Notes: a model not told the origin generated them from the sequence alone. A stretch of 64,000 nt of DNA from Brachybacterium ginsengisoli (GCF_002407065.1 NZ_CP023564.1:1488001-1552000); one strand, 5' to 3'. Positions 49,545 to 60,374 are shown, counted from the stretch's first letter. Program-made: numbers and translations.

Positions 49545-52500
49545 CAGCGGTCTCCTGCGCGCAGGCGGATCGACTTCGGGGAGCGGTAGCAGCCGGCCTC
49601 CACCAGGGCGGCGCCGACCGACGCGACCGCCTCGGCGTCGATCGGATGGCCGTTGATCCGCTCGATCCGCAGCTGGGGGAGTCGGGAGTCCTCAGCGACC
49701 GCGCGCACCAGCTGCGCGGCGACCTCGGCGGTCAGCTCGTCCTCCGCCCACCACAGCAGGTGCTTCGCCCCCCGATCCACCACGGCCGCGACCGCGCCGT
49801 CGCGCAGCAGCACGAGGGCTCCGGCCCGGCGGGCGGGCCTCACTGTGGTGCCCTCGGGCGGCAGGATCGTCAGCGACGGCCAGGGCAGGGCGGCGCCGTA
49901 GGGGTTCGCCGGATCCGTCGCCGCGAGGGCGAGGGTGGTCCCGGCACCGGCGGACTCCTCGCTCACGGCCTCCCGCTCCCGGTCGCGGAGCCGGTCCACG
50001 GCCTCGACCGGGGCGAACTGCGAGGCCCCCAGCCCGTCCACGAAGTAGCCGCGGCGGCAGCTGCCGTTCTCCTCGAGCACCGCGAGCACCCGGTAGACGG
50101 CGGCGAAGCCCCCGGGGATGTCCTCCACGTCCATCGCGCCGCGGGTGACGACCCCGTGCCGGTCCAGGAGCAGGGTGGCGAGCGCCGCGGACCGCGCCGA
50201 GGGATCCACGGCCTCGACCCGCACCGCGGACCACCTGCCTGCCCCGGCCGCGCCGGTCGCGAGCTCGGAGACGGAGGAGACCCCCTGTCGCATCATCGCC
50301 GCGGACAGTCGTGCGGCACCGCGACGGGACAGCGATCGCGAGCGCGCCGGGGCCCGCGCGGTGCGGGAGGCTCCAGAGCCCCGGTTGTAGGACCGCAGCA
50401 CCTCGAAGGAGTCGTTGGTCAGCAGCCCGGAGAAGGCGAGGTCCCACAGTGCCTCGTGCAGCTCCGGCGGGGCGACCGCCGCGCCGTCGTCCGCCAGGGC
50501 GGTGAGGATCTCGCCGTGACGCAGCGCCCCGGGCGTCCCGCGCAGCAGGGCCAGCACGCGCGCGGCGACCGACCCCGCGGCCAGTGCGTCAGCGGAGTCC
50601 TCGAGCGCGGCGGCGTCGAGCCCGAGCGGCAGCGCGTCGGCGAGATGGAGCCGGACCCAGCCGTCGTCCCCGCCCAGCCGTCCGTGCCCGGTCCACACCA
50701 GCTCGCCGGAGGCGAAGGCGGCATCGAGCATCGCGGGGGTCAGGTCCGGCAGCCGGGCCGGCAGCACCTGCGACTCCCAGGCGGACAGCGGCAGCGAGAC
50801 CCCGGCGAGCTGGTCGATCACCGAGAGCAGGCCGTCCTGGCCGTGCCAGGTCGCGCGGCCCCGTCGGCCGTCCTCGCGCCGGCCCGCCACATGCTGCCAC
50901 TGGCCGAGGAACCGTGCGTACACAGGACCCTCGACGGGGGCGATCTCCTTGCGGGAGGCGGCGAGGCTCGCCCGACGGATGCGGCGCAGCACCTCGGCAT
51001 CCACCCACTCCTCGCCCTCGCGGCCGGGAGTGAACTCGCCCTGCTGCAGCACCCGCTCGGCGGTGAGCTGCTCGAGCGCGCCCCGTGCCACGCCCGGGGC
51101 GAGGCCGAAGGCCTCCACCGGGGCATGCGCCGGGAAGGGGCCGCGGCCCCTCGCCCAGCGGGAGAGGAGCTGGGCGACGGCGCGGTCGACGGGGGCCAGG
51201 TGCGCCTCGGGGATCCCGGGCGGCAGCGCGGTGCCCAGGGCGTCGCGCAGCAGGCCGGCGTCCTCGATCGCGACGAGGTGCTCCACCCCGGACAGGCGCA
51301 CCGTGAGGATCCGACGGGAGCGCTGGAGCTCCTCGAGCGCCGCGTCGAGGTCGAGCTCCTCGGCCCCGCGCCGCGCGAGCTCGGCGCGGGGGAGCGGGCC
51401 GAGCCGGCGCAGCGTGTCCGCGATCTGCTCGGGGCCGCGCAGGGCACGCTCCGCGGTGAGGCCCTGGAGACGCTGCTCCACCTCGGCGATGACCTCGGCA
51501 TCCAGCAGCTCGCGCAGGCTCACCGAGCCCAGCAGCTCGGCCAGCAGCGACTGGTCCAGCGCCAGTGCGGCGGTGCGGCGCTCGGCGAGCGGCGCGTCGG
51601 CGTCGTAGATGAACTGGGCGAGGTAGCCGAACAGCAGCGAGCGCGCGAAGGGGGAGGGCGCCGGGGTCTCCACCTCCCGCACTTCGATGCGGCGCCGCCC
51701 CACCTGCGTCATGAGCTCGACGAGGGCAGGAAGGTCGTAGACGTCCTGGAGGCATTCGCGCGCCGCCTCGAGCATGATCGGGAAGTCGGGATGGGGTCGT
51801 GCCACCTCGAGCAGATGCGAGGAGCGCTGGCGCTGCTGCCACAGCGGGGAGCGCTGGTTCGGGTCCCGCCTCGGCAGCAGCAGGGCGCGGGCGGCGCACT
51901 CCCGGAACCGGGCGGCGAACAGGGCGGAGGAGCCGACGAGACGGCGCACCTCCTCCTCGATCTCCTCCGGCGTGAACACGAACAGGTCCGCGCCGGGCGG
52001 CTGCTCGCCGTGGGGGATGCGCAGCACGATCCCGTCGTCGGCCGCCATCACCTGGCCGTCCAGGCCGTAGCGCTCCTCCACGCGCGCTCCGACGGCGAGT
52101 GCCCACGGCCCGGTGATCCGCTGCCCGTAGGCGCAGTGCAGCACCACCCTCCAGTCGCCGAGCTCGTCGAGGAACCGTTCCACCACGAGCTGCTGCGGGC
52201 CCGGCACCGTGCCCGTGGCCCGGCGCTGCTCGGCGAGATGATCGAGCAGGACGGTGCGGGCGTTCGTCTCCAGGCCCAGGGCGCCGAGCTGCTCCTCCGC
52301 CTCGGCGCGGTCCAGGGAGGAGAGCTCGGACTGCGCGGCGGCGATCGCCCGGCCGAGGCTCGCGGGGCGGCCGTCGCCATCTCCGTGCCAGAACGGGATC
52401 CGGCCCGAGAGGCCGAAGGCCGGGGAGACGGTCACCCGTGACGCGGTGATCTCCTCGATCCGCCAGCTCGTGGTGCCCAGCGTGATCACGTCGCCGCGGC

Positions 52501-54238
52501 GGGACTCGTAGACCATCTCCTCGTCGAGCTCGCCCACCCGTCGGGGCTGGGAGTCGTCGTCCCCGGCGACCAGGTGCACGGGGTACAGCCCACGATCCGG
52601 GATCGTGCCGCCGCTGGTGACGGCGAGGCGCTGGGCGCCGGGGCGGCCAGAGAGGACCCCGGTCTCGTGATCATGCACCAGGCGCGGCCGCAGCTCGGAG
52701 AAGTCGGTGGAGGGGTAGCGCCCGGCGAGCAGGTCGATGGTCTGGTCGAAGGCCGAGCGCGGCAGCGCCCGGTAGGGATGGGCGGTGCGGACCAGGTCGA
52801 ACCAGTCGTCGATCTGCAGATCGTCCATCGCCGCGGCGGAGACGGTGTGCTGGGCGAGGACGTCCAGGGCGTTGCGCGGCACCGTCAGCGGCTCGATGCG
52901 CCCGGAGACGGCCTCCTGCACCGCCACCGCGGAGCGCAGCACGTCCGCGGCATGCAGCGGGTGCAGCGACCCGGTGGAGACGGCGCCGACGTCGTGCCCG
53001 GCCCGACCGACCCGCTGCAGCAGGCTCGAGACGGACATCGGGGCGGCGACCTGCAGCACCAGATCCACGGCGCCCATGTCGATGCCCAGCTCGAGGGAGG
53101 AGGTCGCCACCACGCAGCGCAGCGTCCCGCCCTTCAGCTGCTCCTCGATCCCTGCCCGCACCTCCTTGGACATCGAGCCGTGGTGGGCGCGGGCGATGTC
53201 CTCGACCCCCTCAGGCTGCTCTGCCTCCTCGTGCCCCGGTTCCCCGTCGCCCGAAGCGGCGGCGACCCGACGCGCGTGGAGCCGGTTCAGCTTCCCTGTG
53301 AGCCGCTCGGCCTGGCTGCGGGAGTTGGTGAAGACGATCGTCGAACGGTGCGCGAGGATGCGCTCGAGCACAGCCCGCTCGACATGCGGCCAGATCGTGC
53401 CGGAGACGTCCTCGTCGTCGACCGCGTCCGCGGGCGGCTCGATGGCCTGCAGGTCCGCCACCGGCAGCGAGACCGTGAGATCCCAGCGCTTGGTGGACTC
53501 CGGTCGCACCACGGTGACCTCCCGGGCGCGCCCGGTGCCGGTGAGGAAGGAGGCGACCTCGTCCACCGGCTCCACGGTCGCCGAGAGTCCGATCCGCTGC
53601 GCGGGCGCGGCGAGCAGGGCATCGAGGCGGGCCAGCGAGAGCGCCAGATGCACGCCGCGCTTCGAGCCCGCGACCGCATGCACCTCGTCGAGGATCACCG
53701 TGTCCACGCCGCGCAGGGTCTCCCGCGCCTGCGAGGTGAGCATGAGGAACAGCGACTCGGGAGTGGTGATGAGGATGTCCGGCGGATGCGCGATCAGGCG
53801 CCGGCGCTCCGCGGCCGGGGTGTCGCCCGTGCGCACGCCCACGCTGATCGGCGCGTGCGGGATGCCGAGGCGTTCCGCGGTGCGTGCCGTGCCCACCAGG
53901 GGCGAGGTGAGGTTGCGTTCCACGTCGACGCCGAGCGCCTTGAGCGGGGAGAGGTACAGGACCTTCGTGCTCCCGACCGGTCGCTTCCGGCGGGAGGTGG
54001 GGCCGACCACCCGGGAGGCCGGTGCGGCCGGGCGCCCGGCGAGGGAGTCGATCGCGGTGAGGAACGCGGCGAGCGTCTTGCCCGACCCGGTCGGGGCGAC
54101 CACGAGCGTGTCATCGCCCCGCTCGATCGCCTCCCATGCCGCGGACTGCGCCGGTGTGGGCGCGTCGAAGGACTCCTCGAACCACGTCGCCGTGGCAGGG
54201 GAGAAGGACGACGGGAGTGCCCGAGCGGTCGTGGCCAT
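49544..54238 (-). CDS. lhr: Lhr-type ATP-dependent helicase
   Basis: A 1564-residue large superfamily 2 helicase. Motif I is [12 protein letters not shown], motif II is LDEVHAV, motif III is LSATVEP, and the second lobe has [25 protein letters not shown] and QRVGRAGH. After residue 900 the protein continues as the long Lhr C-terminal half with no clear motif. Mycobacterial Lhr unwinds DNA:RNA hybrids, 3'-5', and its expression responds to DNA damage; this is family knowledge. The stop overlaps the nei gene start by one base. I chose ATG 54238 because the next upstream ATG would add residues in front of the family start ([33 protein letters not shown]) and the open frame reaching 54895 runs antisense to sodA. 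Confidence 0.95.
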   Translation of the reverse strand: MATTARALPSSFSPATATWFEESFDAPTPAQSAAWEAIERGDDTLVVAPTGSGKTLAAFLTAIDSLAGRPAAPASRVVGPTSRRKRPVGSTKVLYLSPLKALGVDVERNLTSPLVGTARTAERLGIPHAPISVGVRTGDTPAAERRRLIAHPPDILITTPESLFLMLTSQARETLRGVDTVILDEVHAVAGSKRGVHLALSLARLDALLAAPAQRIGLSATVEPVDEVASFLTGTGRAREVTVVRPESTKRWDLTVSLPVADLQAIEPPADAVDDEDVSGTIWPHVERAVLERILAHRSTIVFTNSRSQAERLTGKLNRLHARRVAAASGDGEPGHEEAEQPEGVEDIARAHHGSMSKEVRAGIEEQLKGGTLRCVVATSSLELGIDMGAVDLVLQVAAPMSVSSLLQRVGRAGHDVGAVSTGSLHPLHAADVLRSAVAVQEAVSGRIEPLTVPRNALDVLAQHTVSAAAMDDLQIDDWFDLVRTAHPYRALPRSAFDQTIDLLAGRYPSTDFSELRPRLVHDHETGVLSGRPGAQRLAVTSGGTIPDRGLYPVHLVAGDDDSQPRRVGELDEEMVYESRRGDVITLGTTSWRIEEITASRVTVSPAFGLSGRIPFWHGDGDGRPASLGRAIAAAQSELSSLDRAEAEEQLGALGLETNARTVLLDHLAEQRRATGTVPGPQQLVVERFLDELGDWRVVLHCAYGQRITGPWALAVGARVEERYGLDGQVMAADDGIVLRIPHGEQPPGADLFVFTPEEIEEEVRRLVGSSALFAARFRECAARALLLPRRDPNQRSPLWQQRQRSSHLLEVARPHPDFPIMLEAARECLQDVYDLPALVELMTQVGRRRIEVREVETPAPSPFARSLLFGYLAQFIYDADAPLAERRTAALALDQSLLAELLGSVSLRELLDAEVIAEVEQRLQGLTAERALRGPEQIADTLRRLGPLPRAELARRGAEELDLDAALEELQRSRRILTVRLSGVEHLVAIEDAGLLRDALGTALPPGIPEAHLAPVDRAVAQLLSRWARGRGPFPAHAPVEAFGLAPGVARGALEQLTAERVLQQGEFTPGREGEEWVDAEVLRRIRRASLAASRKEIAPVEGPVYARFLGQWQHVAGRREDGRRGRATWHGQDGLLSVIDQLAGVSLPLSAWESQVLPARLPDLTPAMLDAAFASGELVWTGHGRLGGDDGWVRLHLADALPLGLDAAALEDSADALAAGSVAARVLALLRGTPGALRHGEILTALADDGAAVAPPELHEALWDLAFSGLLTNDSFEVLRSYNRGSGASRTARAPARSRSLSRRGAARLSAAMMRQGVSSVSELATGAAGAGRWSAVRVEAVDPSARSAALATLLLDRHGVVTRGAMDVEDIPGGFAAVYRVLAVLEENGSCRRGYFVDGLGASQFAPVEAVDRLRDREREAVSEESAGAGTTLALAATDPANPYGAALPWPSLTILPPEGTTVRPARRAGALVLLRDGAVAAVVDRGAKHLLWWAEDELTAEVAAQLVRAVAEDSRLPQLRIERINGHPIDAEAVASVGAALVEAGCYRSPKSIRLRAGDR

Positions 54239-54403
54239 CCCCCCATTGTGGACCGCGCCGCCGACATCCGGCGGGAAAGGCATGTGCACTGCCCGCCGCG
54301 GGTGCCCGCCCTGCCAACTCACCGGCCATCGTGGCAGGATGGAGGGCACGGCGGCTCCCGCATCGACCGGGCCCGCGCACACCACGACGAAGGGATGATC
54401 CAC

Positions 54404-55033
54404 ATGGCGGAGTACACGCTTCCTGATCTCGATTACGACTACGGCGCGCTGGATCCCTCGATCTCGGGGAAGATCATGGAGCTGCACCACTCCAAGCACC
54501 ACGCGACGTATGTGAAGGGTGCGAACACGGCGCTGGAGAAGCTGGCCGCGGCGCGCGAGAACAATGATTTCGCGACGGTGAACCAGTTCTCGAAGGATCT
54601 GGCGTTCAACCTCGGGGGTCACACGAACCACTCGATCTTCTGGAAGAACCTCTCGCCCGAGGGCGGCGACAAGCCGACCGGCGAGCTGGCGGCGGCGATC
54701 GATGAGTTCTTCGGGTCCTTCGATGGTTTCCGTGCGCACTTCACGGCGGCGGCTCTGGGGATCCAGGGTTCGGGCTGGGCTGTTCTGGCGTACGAGCCGA
54801 TCGGTGGGAACCTGGTGATCGAGCAGTTCTACGATCAGCAGAACGGTGTGCCGGTGGCGACGATCCCGCTGTTCCAGCTGGACATGTGGGAGCACGCGTT
54901 CTACCTGGATTACCAGAACGTGAAGGCGGATTACGTGAAGGCGATCTGGGACATCGTGAACTGGGCGGATGTCCAGGCGCGGTTCGAGGCCGCGCGGTCC
55001 ACCGGGTCGGGCCTCGTGATCCCGTCGGTCTGA
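54404..55033 (+). CDS. sodA: Superoxide dismutase, Mn/Fe family
   Basis: A 209-residue cytosolic enzyme that converts superoxide to oxygen and hydrogen peroxide. Metal ligands can be placed: His28 (ELHHSKHH), a second His in [10 protein letters not shown], and Asp and His in [21 protein letters not shown] and YDQQN favour manganese over iron, but the family is cambialistic and I do not insist. ATG 54404 is preceded by GAAGGG; ATG 54395 is too close to it. Codon choice is unusual for this window: many NNG codons (GCG, ACG, TCG) and NNT codons (GAT, GGT) instead of the NNC habit of the neighbours. Stand-alone; the divergent spacer toward lhr is 165 bases. Confidence 0.96.
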   Translation: MAEYTLPDLDYDYGALDPSISGKIMELHHSKHHATYVKGANTALEKLAAARENNDFATVNQFSKDLAFNLGGHTNHSIFWKNLSPEGGDKPTGELAAAIDEFFGSFDGFRAHFTAAALGIQGSGWAVLAYEPIGGNLVIEQFYDQQNGVPVATIPLFQLDMWEHAFYLDYQNVKADYVKAIWDIVNWADVQARFEAARSTGSGLVIPSV

Positions 55034-55084
55034 TCTTGATGGTCTGATCTTCGCGGTCTGATCCTGGCGGGCTGCGTCCCGCCC

Positions 55085-55127
55085 CCTCCGGCCCGTGCCC
55101 CCTGATGCAGGGGGTGCGGGCCGGAGG
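55085..55127. terminator. Probable sodA terminator
   Basis: CCTCCGGCCCG-TGCCCCCTG pairs with its complement CAGGGGG-TGCGGGCCGGAGG around ATG, an 18-of-20 bp stem, 52 bases after the sodA stop. No T-tract follows. Confidence 0.75.
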
Positions 55128-55223
55128 TCTGTCCGGGTGGATGCCGTCTCCGGGGTGGTGCCTGCGCAGAGGTGGTGTGGTCACCAGAGCCATCCGCGTC
55201 TCGAGTGGTGTCGCCGGAGGGCG

Positions 55224-55266
55224 TGTAGCAACGCGAGGTGGCTATATCGCCAGCTCGCGTCGCTAT
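55224..55266. repeat. Degenerate copy of the palindromic repeat
   Basis: About 43 bases starting GTAGCAACGCG and ending CGCGTCGCTAT, an imperfect palindrome centred on GGCTATATCGCC. It matches the perfect palindrome at 55419-55460 at most positions, and the resemblance continues for about 25 bases on the right side (CTATAGGCC...). Confidence 0.75.
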
Positions 55267-55418
55267 AGGCCATTACGCGACATGGGCGAGCTGCGGGCGG
55301 CACCGCGGTGCGAGATGGCCGGTCTGAGGGTGCGCTGGTGTACGGGGCAGCGGATCTGCGGCGCGGCGGTGCGGGGCTACGGGTCGGCGGCGGCGCCGAA
55401 GCTGTTCCGCACGGGCGC

Positions 55419-55460
55419 ATAGCGACGCGAGGTGGCGATATCGCCACCTCGCGTCGCTAT
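55419..55460. repeat. 42-base perfect palindrome
   Basis: The left arm ATAGCGACGCG AGGTGGCGAT is the exact reverse complement of the right arm ATCGCCACCTC GCGTCGCTAT, so the element is its own inverse over 42 bases with no loop. It lies 260 bases before ssb. Confidence 0.9.
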
Positions 55461-55719
55461 AGGCCGGTCCGTGACACGGGAGCGACGCTCGACCTCTCCA
55501 GGAGCGGGGCGGCCGGACCGATCAGCCGACGCTTCGCCTCCGGCCCCCGCGCCCTAGCCGCCCACCCGGGCCGGCATGCGTGCAACGGATCCTCCCCAGG
55601 ACAGGGTCGTCCACAGGAACCGACAGGGGATGGAACGCAGGGGAGCGGGCCGCGACGCTGAGGGGCATCGGCACGGTGCCGACGCCGGGCAGGCCCGGCC
55701 CTTCAGGAAGGACACCGCC

Positions 55720-56241
55720 ATGCGGGACATCCAGACGATCATCATGGGCAACGCGACCGCGGACCCCACCGCCCACACGCAGGAGGACGGCTCCATCACC
55801 GCCAAGCTGCGGGTCGCCGTCACCGGGCGCTACTACAACGCCTCCCAGCAGGACTACTCCGATCGGAAGACCGAGTTCCTGACGGTGTTCGTGCGGCGCC
55901 AGGTCGCACGCAACGTGCTGCTGTCGGTGCGCAAGGGCCAGCCGCTGATCATCAGCGGCCGGCTCCACACCTCGGAGTGGACGGGGGAGGACGGTGCGCC
56001 GCGCTTCACGCTGAACCTCCAGGCCGAGTCCGTCGGCCACGATCTCACCTACGGCACGGCGGCCTTCCGTCGACCGCTGCGCGGTGGTGACACCCCGGAC
56101 ATCGATCCGTACACCGGCGCCATGGTCGATCTGGGAGCAGGTCCGGCGAAGGACACGGAGGAGGACGGCGACCGCCCGGATGGCGATCCGCTCACAGAGG
56201 AGGAGAGCTCGGCGGAGGAGCTCGCCACGGCGCCCTTCTGA
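55720..56241 (+). CDS. Single-stranded DNA-binding protein
   Basis: A 173-residue protein with an N-terminal OB-fold of the bacterial SSB type: IMGNATADPTAHTQEDGSITAKLRVAVTGRYYNASQQDYSDRKTEFLTVFVRRQVARNVLLSVRKGQPLIISGRL. It should bind ssDNA as a tetramer in replication or repair. The C-terminal tail is acidic (TEEDGDRPDGDPLTEEESS) but ends TAPF rather than the classic DDIPF, so the partner-binding tip is altered. It is not beside rpsF/rpsR, so it is probably a second SSB copy. ATG 55720 has AGGAAGG at 55705-55711. The palindromic repeats lie upstream. Confidence 0.88.
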   Translation: MRDIQTIIMGNATADPTAHTQEDGSITAKLRVAVTGRYYNASQQDYSDRKTEFLTVFVRRQVARNVLLSVRKGQPLIISGRLHTSEWTGEDGAPRFTLNLQAESVGHDLTYGTAAFRRPLRGGDTPDIDPYTGAMVDLGAGPAKDTEEDGDRPDGDPLTEEESSAEELATAPF

Positions 56242-56255
56242 CCCGCCACGGCACC

Positions 56256-56285
56256 CGTCAGAACGGCGCCCGTCAGAACGGCGCC
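56256..56285. repeat. 15-base tandem direct repeat after ssb
   Basis: CGTCAGAACGGCGCC is present twice in a row (56256-56270 and 56271-56285). TCAGAAGGGCGCC on the reverse strand over the ssb stop codon makes a related inverted copy. It may fold as an RNA hairpin near the 3' end. Confidence 0.7.
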
Positions 56286-56337
56286 CTTCTCGATGGTGCC
56301 GTCCCGGCACCCGGTCGCCGGATGGCGGCCGACGTGA

Positions 56338-56865
56338 TCAGGCCGTCGGGCGGAAGGTCTGGACCAGGGCCTGCGCGATCTCCGGGAGCAGCGCGGTGCC
56401 GAGGACGTAGCCGTCCTCGCCGCCGTGGTGCACCGCCGACCAGGTGGTGCCGTCCTCCAGCGCGCCGACCACGACGCGCAGCGGGCGATCGGCCGGGAGC
56501 TTGCCCTCGGCACCGTCCTCGCGGGCGGTCCAGGCGGTGGGTGCGAGATCGCAGGCGATCGCACCACCGGCCGCCAGGTCCGGCCACTGCGCCCTCTCGA
56601 GCGCGGCCAGCGGATCCTTCGCCGTCGCGGTGCCGTCGTCCAGATCGATCGGGGTCAGGTGCAGCTCGTCGCGGGAGGTCTCGCCGTCCGCACCGAGAAG
56701 CGCGGCGAGCGAGGGGGAGGCGGTCATCAGCTCGGCGCTGCGTGCCAGGGCGAACAGTCGGGGAGCGGGAAGCGGGCCGTCCTCCACGTGGCGGGCGATC
56801 TCGAGGACGGCGGCCGCCAGCGCGGCGGTCGGGGCGTCGAGGGGGTCCTGGGCCGGAGTCGTCAT
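56338..56865 (-). CDS. PPA1309 family protein
   Basis: A 175-residue protein of the actinobacterial PPA1309 family, recognised from its order next to the UPF0182 gene and the pattern LAAAVLEIARHVEDGPLPAPRLFALARSAELM, LHLTPIDLDDG (read here as ELHLTPIDL) and WSAVHHGGEDGYVLGTALLPEIAQALVQTF. No membrane segment, signal peptide or catalytic motif is visible and no function is known to me. ATG 56865; the frame reaching 56940 is in the divergent spacer. It is divergent from the UPF0182 gene. Confidence 0.78.
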   Translation of the reverse strand: MTTPAQDPLDAPTAALAAAVLEIARHVEDGPLPAPRLFALARSAELMTASPSLAALLGADGETSRDELHLTPIDLDDGTATAKDPLAALERAQWPDLAAGGAIACDLAPTAWTAREDGAEGKLPADRPLRVVVGALEDGTTWSAVHHGGEDGYVLGTALLPEIAQALVQTFRPTA

Positions 56866-57020
56866 CGGATCGAGAGGTCCCTTACAGGTTCGGCCTGACA
56901 GAATGGGGGCGACCGTCGCTGTGATGCGGCGGCACCACACTGTACCCGGAGCCTGCAGCCGCCCGTCTGCGCAGCAGCCGACAGGATCGACGGCTCCGAT
57001 ACCGACGCCCGAGGATATCT

Positions 57021-60000
57021 GTGAGTTTCTCCGCCCCGTTCGGCGACATGCCCCGGCCGCGCCCCCGGCCGGCCCCTGATTCGAGTTCGAGCGGTCCCCG
57101 GAGGGTCTCGCCGCTGGCCATCACGGTGGGGGTCCTCGTCATCCTCGTGGTGGCGCTGGTGATCGCCTCCGAGGTGTGGACCAAGTATCTGTGGACCTCT
57201 CAGCTGGGCTTCACCGATGTGCTGCTCACGCGCTGGGGCACCCAGGCGGTGCTGTTCCTCGGAGGGGCCGTGCTGTTCGCGGTCCCGCTGTTCCTCAGCC
57301 TGCGGATGGCCTACTCGCGTCGTCCGGTGTATCCGCCGGTCACGCGGGAGCAGGAGGCGCTGGAGCAGTTCCGCGCCGCCGTGGACCCGCTGCGACGCGG
57401 TCTCACCTATGGCGCCCCGGTGGTCATCGGTGCCTTCGGCGGTCTCGCGCTCTCGCGCCGCTGGCAGGACGTCCAGCTGTTCCTGCACCCGCAGGACTTC
57501 GGCGAGGCCGACCCGATCTTCAACAATGACATCGGCTTCTACGTCTTCACGCTGCCGCTGATCGACATGATCATCTCCTTCGGGCAGTTCGTGCTGCTGG
57601 TCTCGATCGTCGGTGCCCTGGTGGGTCACTTCATCTACGGGGGAGTCAGCTGGGGGCAGGAGAACGGGCTCGAGGTCACCCGCTCGGCCCGTCGCCATCT
57701 CGGGATCCTCGCTACCATCTACGTGCTGCTCCTCGGCGCCGGCCACTGGTTCCAGCGCTACGACCTCCTCACCGCGGTCCACTCGCGGTTCGAGGGCGCC
57801 TCGTACGCCGACGTCAAGGCGATCCTCCCCGCCCAGACCATCCTCGCGATCGCCTCGATAGTGGTGGCCGCGCTGTTCGTGGTGTGGATCTTCCGCTCCG
57901 ACTGGCGCATCCCCGCGATCGGCGCCGGCCTGATGATCCTGTCGACCCTGGTGGTCGGCAACCTCTACCCCTGGGCGATCCAGCAGTTCCAGGTCCAGCC
58001 CAACGAGCGTGCGCTCGAGCAGCCGTACATCCAGCACAACATCGATGCGACCCGCTCCGCGTTCAACCTCGAGGACGTCAACGAGGTCCCGTACACGGCG
58101 AGCACCGACGCGGAGTCGGGGGCGCTGCGCGAGGATGCCTCGACCACGGCGCAGATCCGGCTCATGGACCCCAACATCATCTCGCCGACCTTCGGCCAGC
58201 GTGAGGCGAACCGTCGGTACTGGGGCTTCGACGACGTGCTCAGCGTCGACCGCTACGAGATCGATGGCGAGCTGCAGGACACCGTGGTGGGCGTGCGTGA
58301 GCTGCGCCCGGACAAGTTCGGCCTGTCCGACCGCTCCTGGGTCGATCAGCACATCATCTACACCCACGGCTACGGCACTGCGGCCGCGCACGGCAACCGT
58401 CGCAACGCCGACGGCGAGCCCAGCTTCCTGCAGTCCGGCGTGCCGGGCGACGGGGCGTTCGGCACGTACGAGGAGCGCGTCTACTTCGGTCGCCACTCCC
58501 CGGACTATTCGATCGTGGGCGCCGCTGAGGGGGCCACCCCGGAGGAGTTCGACTACCAGCGCGGCGGCACCGATGACGAGGAGGGCGGCGACCAGGTCTA
58601 CAACACCTTCCAGGGCGACGGCGGCCCCTCCGTCGGCGGCTTCATGAACCAGCTGCTCTACGCGATCAAGTTCCGCGATCCGAACATCGTCATCTCGAAC
58701 TACCTCAACGACGAGTCGCAGATCCTCTACGACCGCGACCCGCAGCAGCGGGTACGCGAGGTGGCGCCGTTCCTGTCGCTCGACTCCCAGATGTACCCGG
58801 CCGTCGTGGACGACCAGCTGGTGTGGGTGGTCGACGGCTACACCTCGACCACCGAGTACCCGTACGCCCAGTCGGTGAATCTCGACCAGACCGTCGACGA
58901 CTCGCAGACCGATCCCAACGCCACCGCGGCCAACCGTGACCGCTCGGCGAACTACATGCGCAACTCCGTCAAGGCGACGGTCAACGCCTTCGACGGTTCC
59001 GTGACCCTGTACACCTGGGACACGGAGGACCCGATCCTGAAGTCCTGGTCGGAGGTGTTCCCCGAGGCGCTGAAGCCGGCGTCCGAGATCAGCGGCGAGC
59101 TCATGTCGCATCTGCGCTATCCCGCGGACTACTTCAAGGCGCAGCGTCAGATCCTGTCGACCTACCACGTCACCGATGCGGATGACTTCTTCACCCAGCA
59201 GGATTTCTGGCAGGTCTCGCCCGACCCCACCGTCGCCGCGCCGACCAACCCGGACGGCTCGGCGGGGGAGCAGGCTCCTCAGCCTCCGATGTATCTGACC
59301 ATGCAGATGCCGGATGCCGACTCCCCGAGATTCATGCTCTCCTCGAGCTTCATCCCCTCCGAGGGGCAGAGCGTCCTGACCGGCTATCTGGCCGTGGACT
59401 CCGAGACCGGAGACACGCAGGGCAACCCGGCAGAGAGCTTCGGGGACATGACCCTGCTGGTCCTGCCCACCTCGAACCCGGTCAACGGGCCGGGCCAGGT
59501 GCAGGCGACCTTCAACGCGGAGCCGAACGTCTCACAGGCGCTGAACCTGCTGAAGTCCGGCAACTCCGAGGTCATCAACGGCAACCTCCTCACGCTGCCG
59601 GTCGGCGGCGGCCTGCTGTACGTGCAGCCGGTCTACCTGCAGTCCTCGCAGACGGGTGGCGGCACGCAGTATCCGCTGCTGCAGATGGTGCTGGTCTCCT
59701 TCGGCGAGAAGATCGGCTTCGCGCCGACCCTCGACGAGGCCCTGGACCTCGTCTTCGGCGGTGACTCGGGAGCGACCGCCGGCGATGCCGAGGTCTCCGA
59801 CACCGACGCGCCCTCCGGCACGGCGGACACACAGACGGGAGAGGGCACCGTCGACGAGGGGGAGGACGCCCCGGCCGACGGCGGGGAGGAGTCCCCGGCC
59901 CCGGCGGCCGACGGCACCGCCCAGGAGCGGCTCGACTCCGCGCTGAAGGACATGGACACGGCCGTGACCAAGTCCGAGACGGCGATGGCCGAGGGTGACT

Positions 60001-60122
60001 GGACCGCCTACGGCGAGGCCCAGAAGGAGCTCTCGGACGCCCTGAACCGGGCGATCGCGGCGAACGAGGAGCTCGGCGGGAGCGGAGTCCCGGCCCAGCC
60101 CTCCGACGGCGGAGGCGGCTGA
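57021..60122 (+). CDS. UPF0182 family large membrane protein
   Basis: A 1033-residue protein. The N-terminal 320 residues contain about seven membrane segments (for example VGVLVILVVALVIASEVWT and VVAALFVVWIFRSDW). The large remainder is predicted outside, with NEPYIQHNIDATRSAFNL-like PYIQHNIDATRSAFNLEDV, the UPF0182 hallmark, then RDPNIVISNYLNDESQILYDR and YPYAQSVNLDQTVDDS. The C-terminal 120 residues are Glu/Asp/Gly/Ala-rich (GDAEVSDTDAPSG...), probably flexible. The family is conserved in actinobacteria and has no proven function. It starts at GTG 57021, preceded by GAGGA. It ends just before a hairpin at 60148-60190. Confidence 0.9.
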   Translation: MSFSAPFGDMPRPRPRPAPDSSSSGPRRVSPLAITVGVLVILVVALVIASEVWTKYLWTSQLGFTDVLLTRWGTQAVLFLGGAVLFAVPLFLSLRMAYSRRPVYPPVTREQEALEQFRAAVDPLRRGLTYGAPVVIGAFGGLALSRRWQDVQLFLHPQDFGEADPIFNNDIGFYVFTLPLIDMIISFGQFVLLVSIVGALVGHFIYGGVSWGQENGLEVTRSARRHLGILATIYVLLLGAGHWFQRYDLLTAVHSRFEGASYADVKAILPAQTILAIASIVVAALFVVWIFRSDWRIPAIGAGLMILSTLVVGNLYPWAIQQFQVQPNERALEQPYIQHNIDATRSAFNLEDVNEVPYTASTDAESGALREDASTTAQIRLMDPNIISPTFGQREANRRYWGFDDVLSVDRYEIDGELQDTVVGVRELRPDKFGLSDRSWVDQHIIYTHGYGTAAAHGNRRNADGEPSFLQSGVPGDGAFGTYEERVYFGRHSPDYSIVGAAEGATPEEFDYQRGGTDDEEGGDQVYNTFQGDGGPSVGGFMNQLLYAIKFRDPNIVISNYLNDESQILYDRDPQQRVREVAPFLSLDSQMYPAVVDDQLVWVVDGYTSTTEYPYAQSVNLDQTVDDSQTDPNATAANRDRSANYMRNSVKATVNAFDGSVTLYTWDTEDPILKSWSEVFPEALKPASEISGELMSHLRYPADYFKAQRQILSTYHVTDADDFFTQQDFWQVSPDPTVAAPTNPDGSAGEQAPQPPMYLTMQMPDADSPRFMLSSSFIPSEGQSVLTGYLAVDSETGDTQGNPAESFGDMTLLVLPTSNPVNGPGQVQATFNAEPNVSQALNLLKSGNSEVINGNLLTLPVGGGLLYVQPVYLQSSQTGGGTQYPLLQMVLVSFGEKIGFAPTLDEALDLVFGGDSGATAGDAEVSDTDAPSGTADTQTGEGTVDEGEDAPADGGEESPAPAADGTAQERLDSALKDMDTAVTKSETAMAEGDWTAYGEAQKELSDALNRAIAANEELGGSGVPAQPSDGGGG

Positions 60123-60147
60123 CCTCTCGTAGAGCACCCGCTCTGGG

Positions 60148-60190
60148 ACGCCCGACCGGCACCGGCTCACAGCTGGTCCCGGCCGGGCGT
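60148..60190 (+). terminator. Terminator after the UPF0182 gene
   Basis: ACGCCCGACCGG and CCGGCCGGGCGT pair with small bulges, and an inner GCT/AGC pair continues the stem around a CAC loop. It lies 26 bases after the UPF0182 stop. Confidence 0.7.
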
Positions 60191-60295
60191 TCCGGCGTTC
60201 AGGCAGGTGAACGGCCTATGAACGTGTCATGGCACACGTTGAACCCCATCTGGTTGGACGAGGGGGTCGGGTCGACGTAGAGTTATCCATGTCGC

Positions 60296-60370
<75 letters not shown>

Positions 60371-60374
60371 GAGA

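Larger units (their letters stand above)
55034..55719. other. Non-coding spacer between sodA and ssb
   Basis: Apart from a terminator-like hairpin and the palindromic repeat pair listed separately, I see no gene: open frames in it are Arg/Pro-rich shadows. TGATCTT/GGTCTGATC steps directly after the sodA stop form short imperfect repeats (55033-55070). Confidence 0.6.

Noticed and set aside
49646-52441. Plus-strand open frame (931 codons) over lhr
   Set aside because: Shadow of the helicase; low-complexity translation and no start signal.
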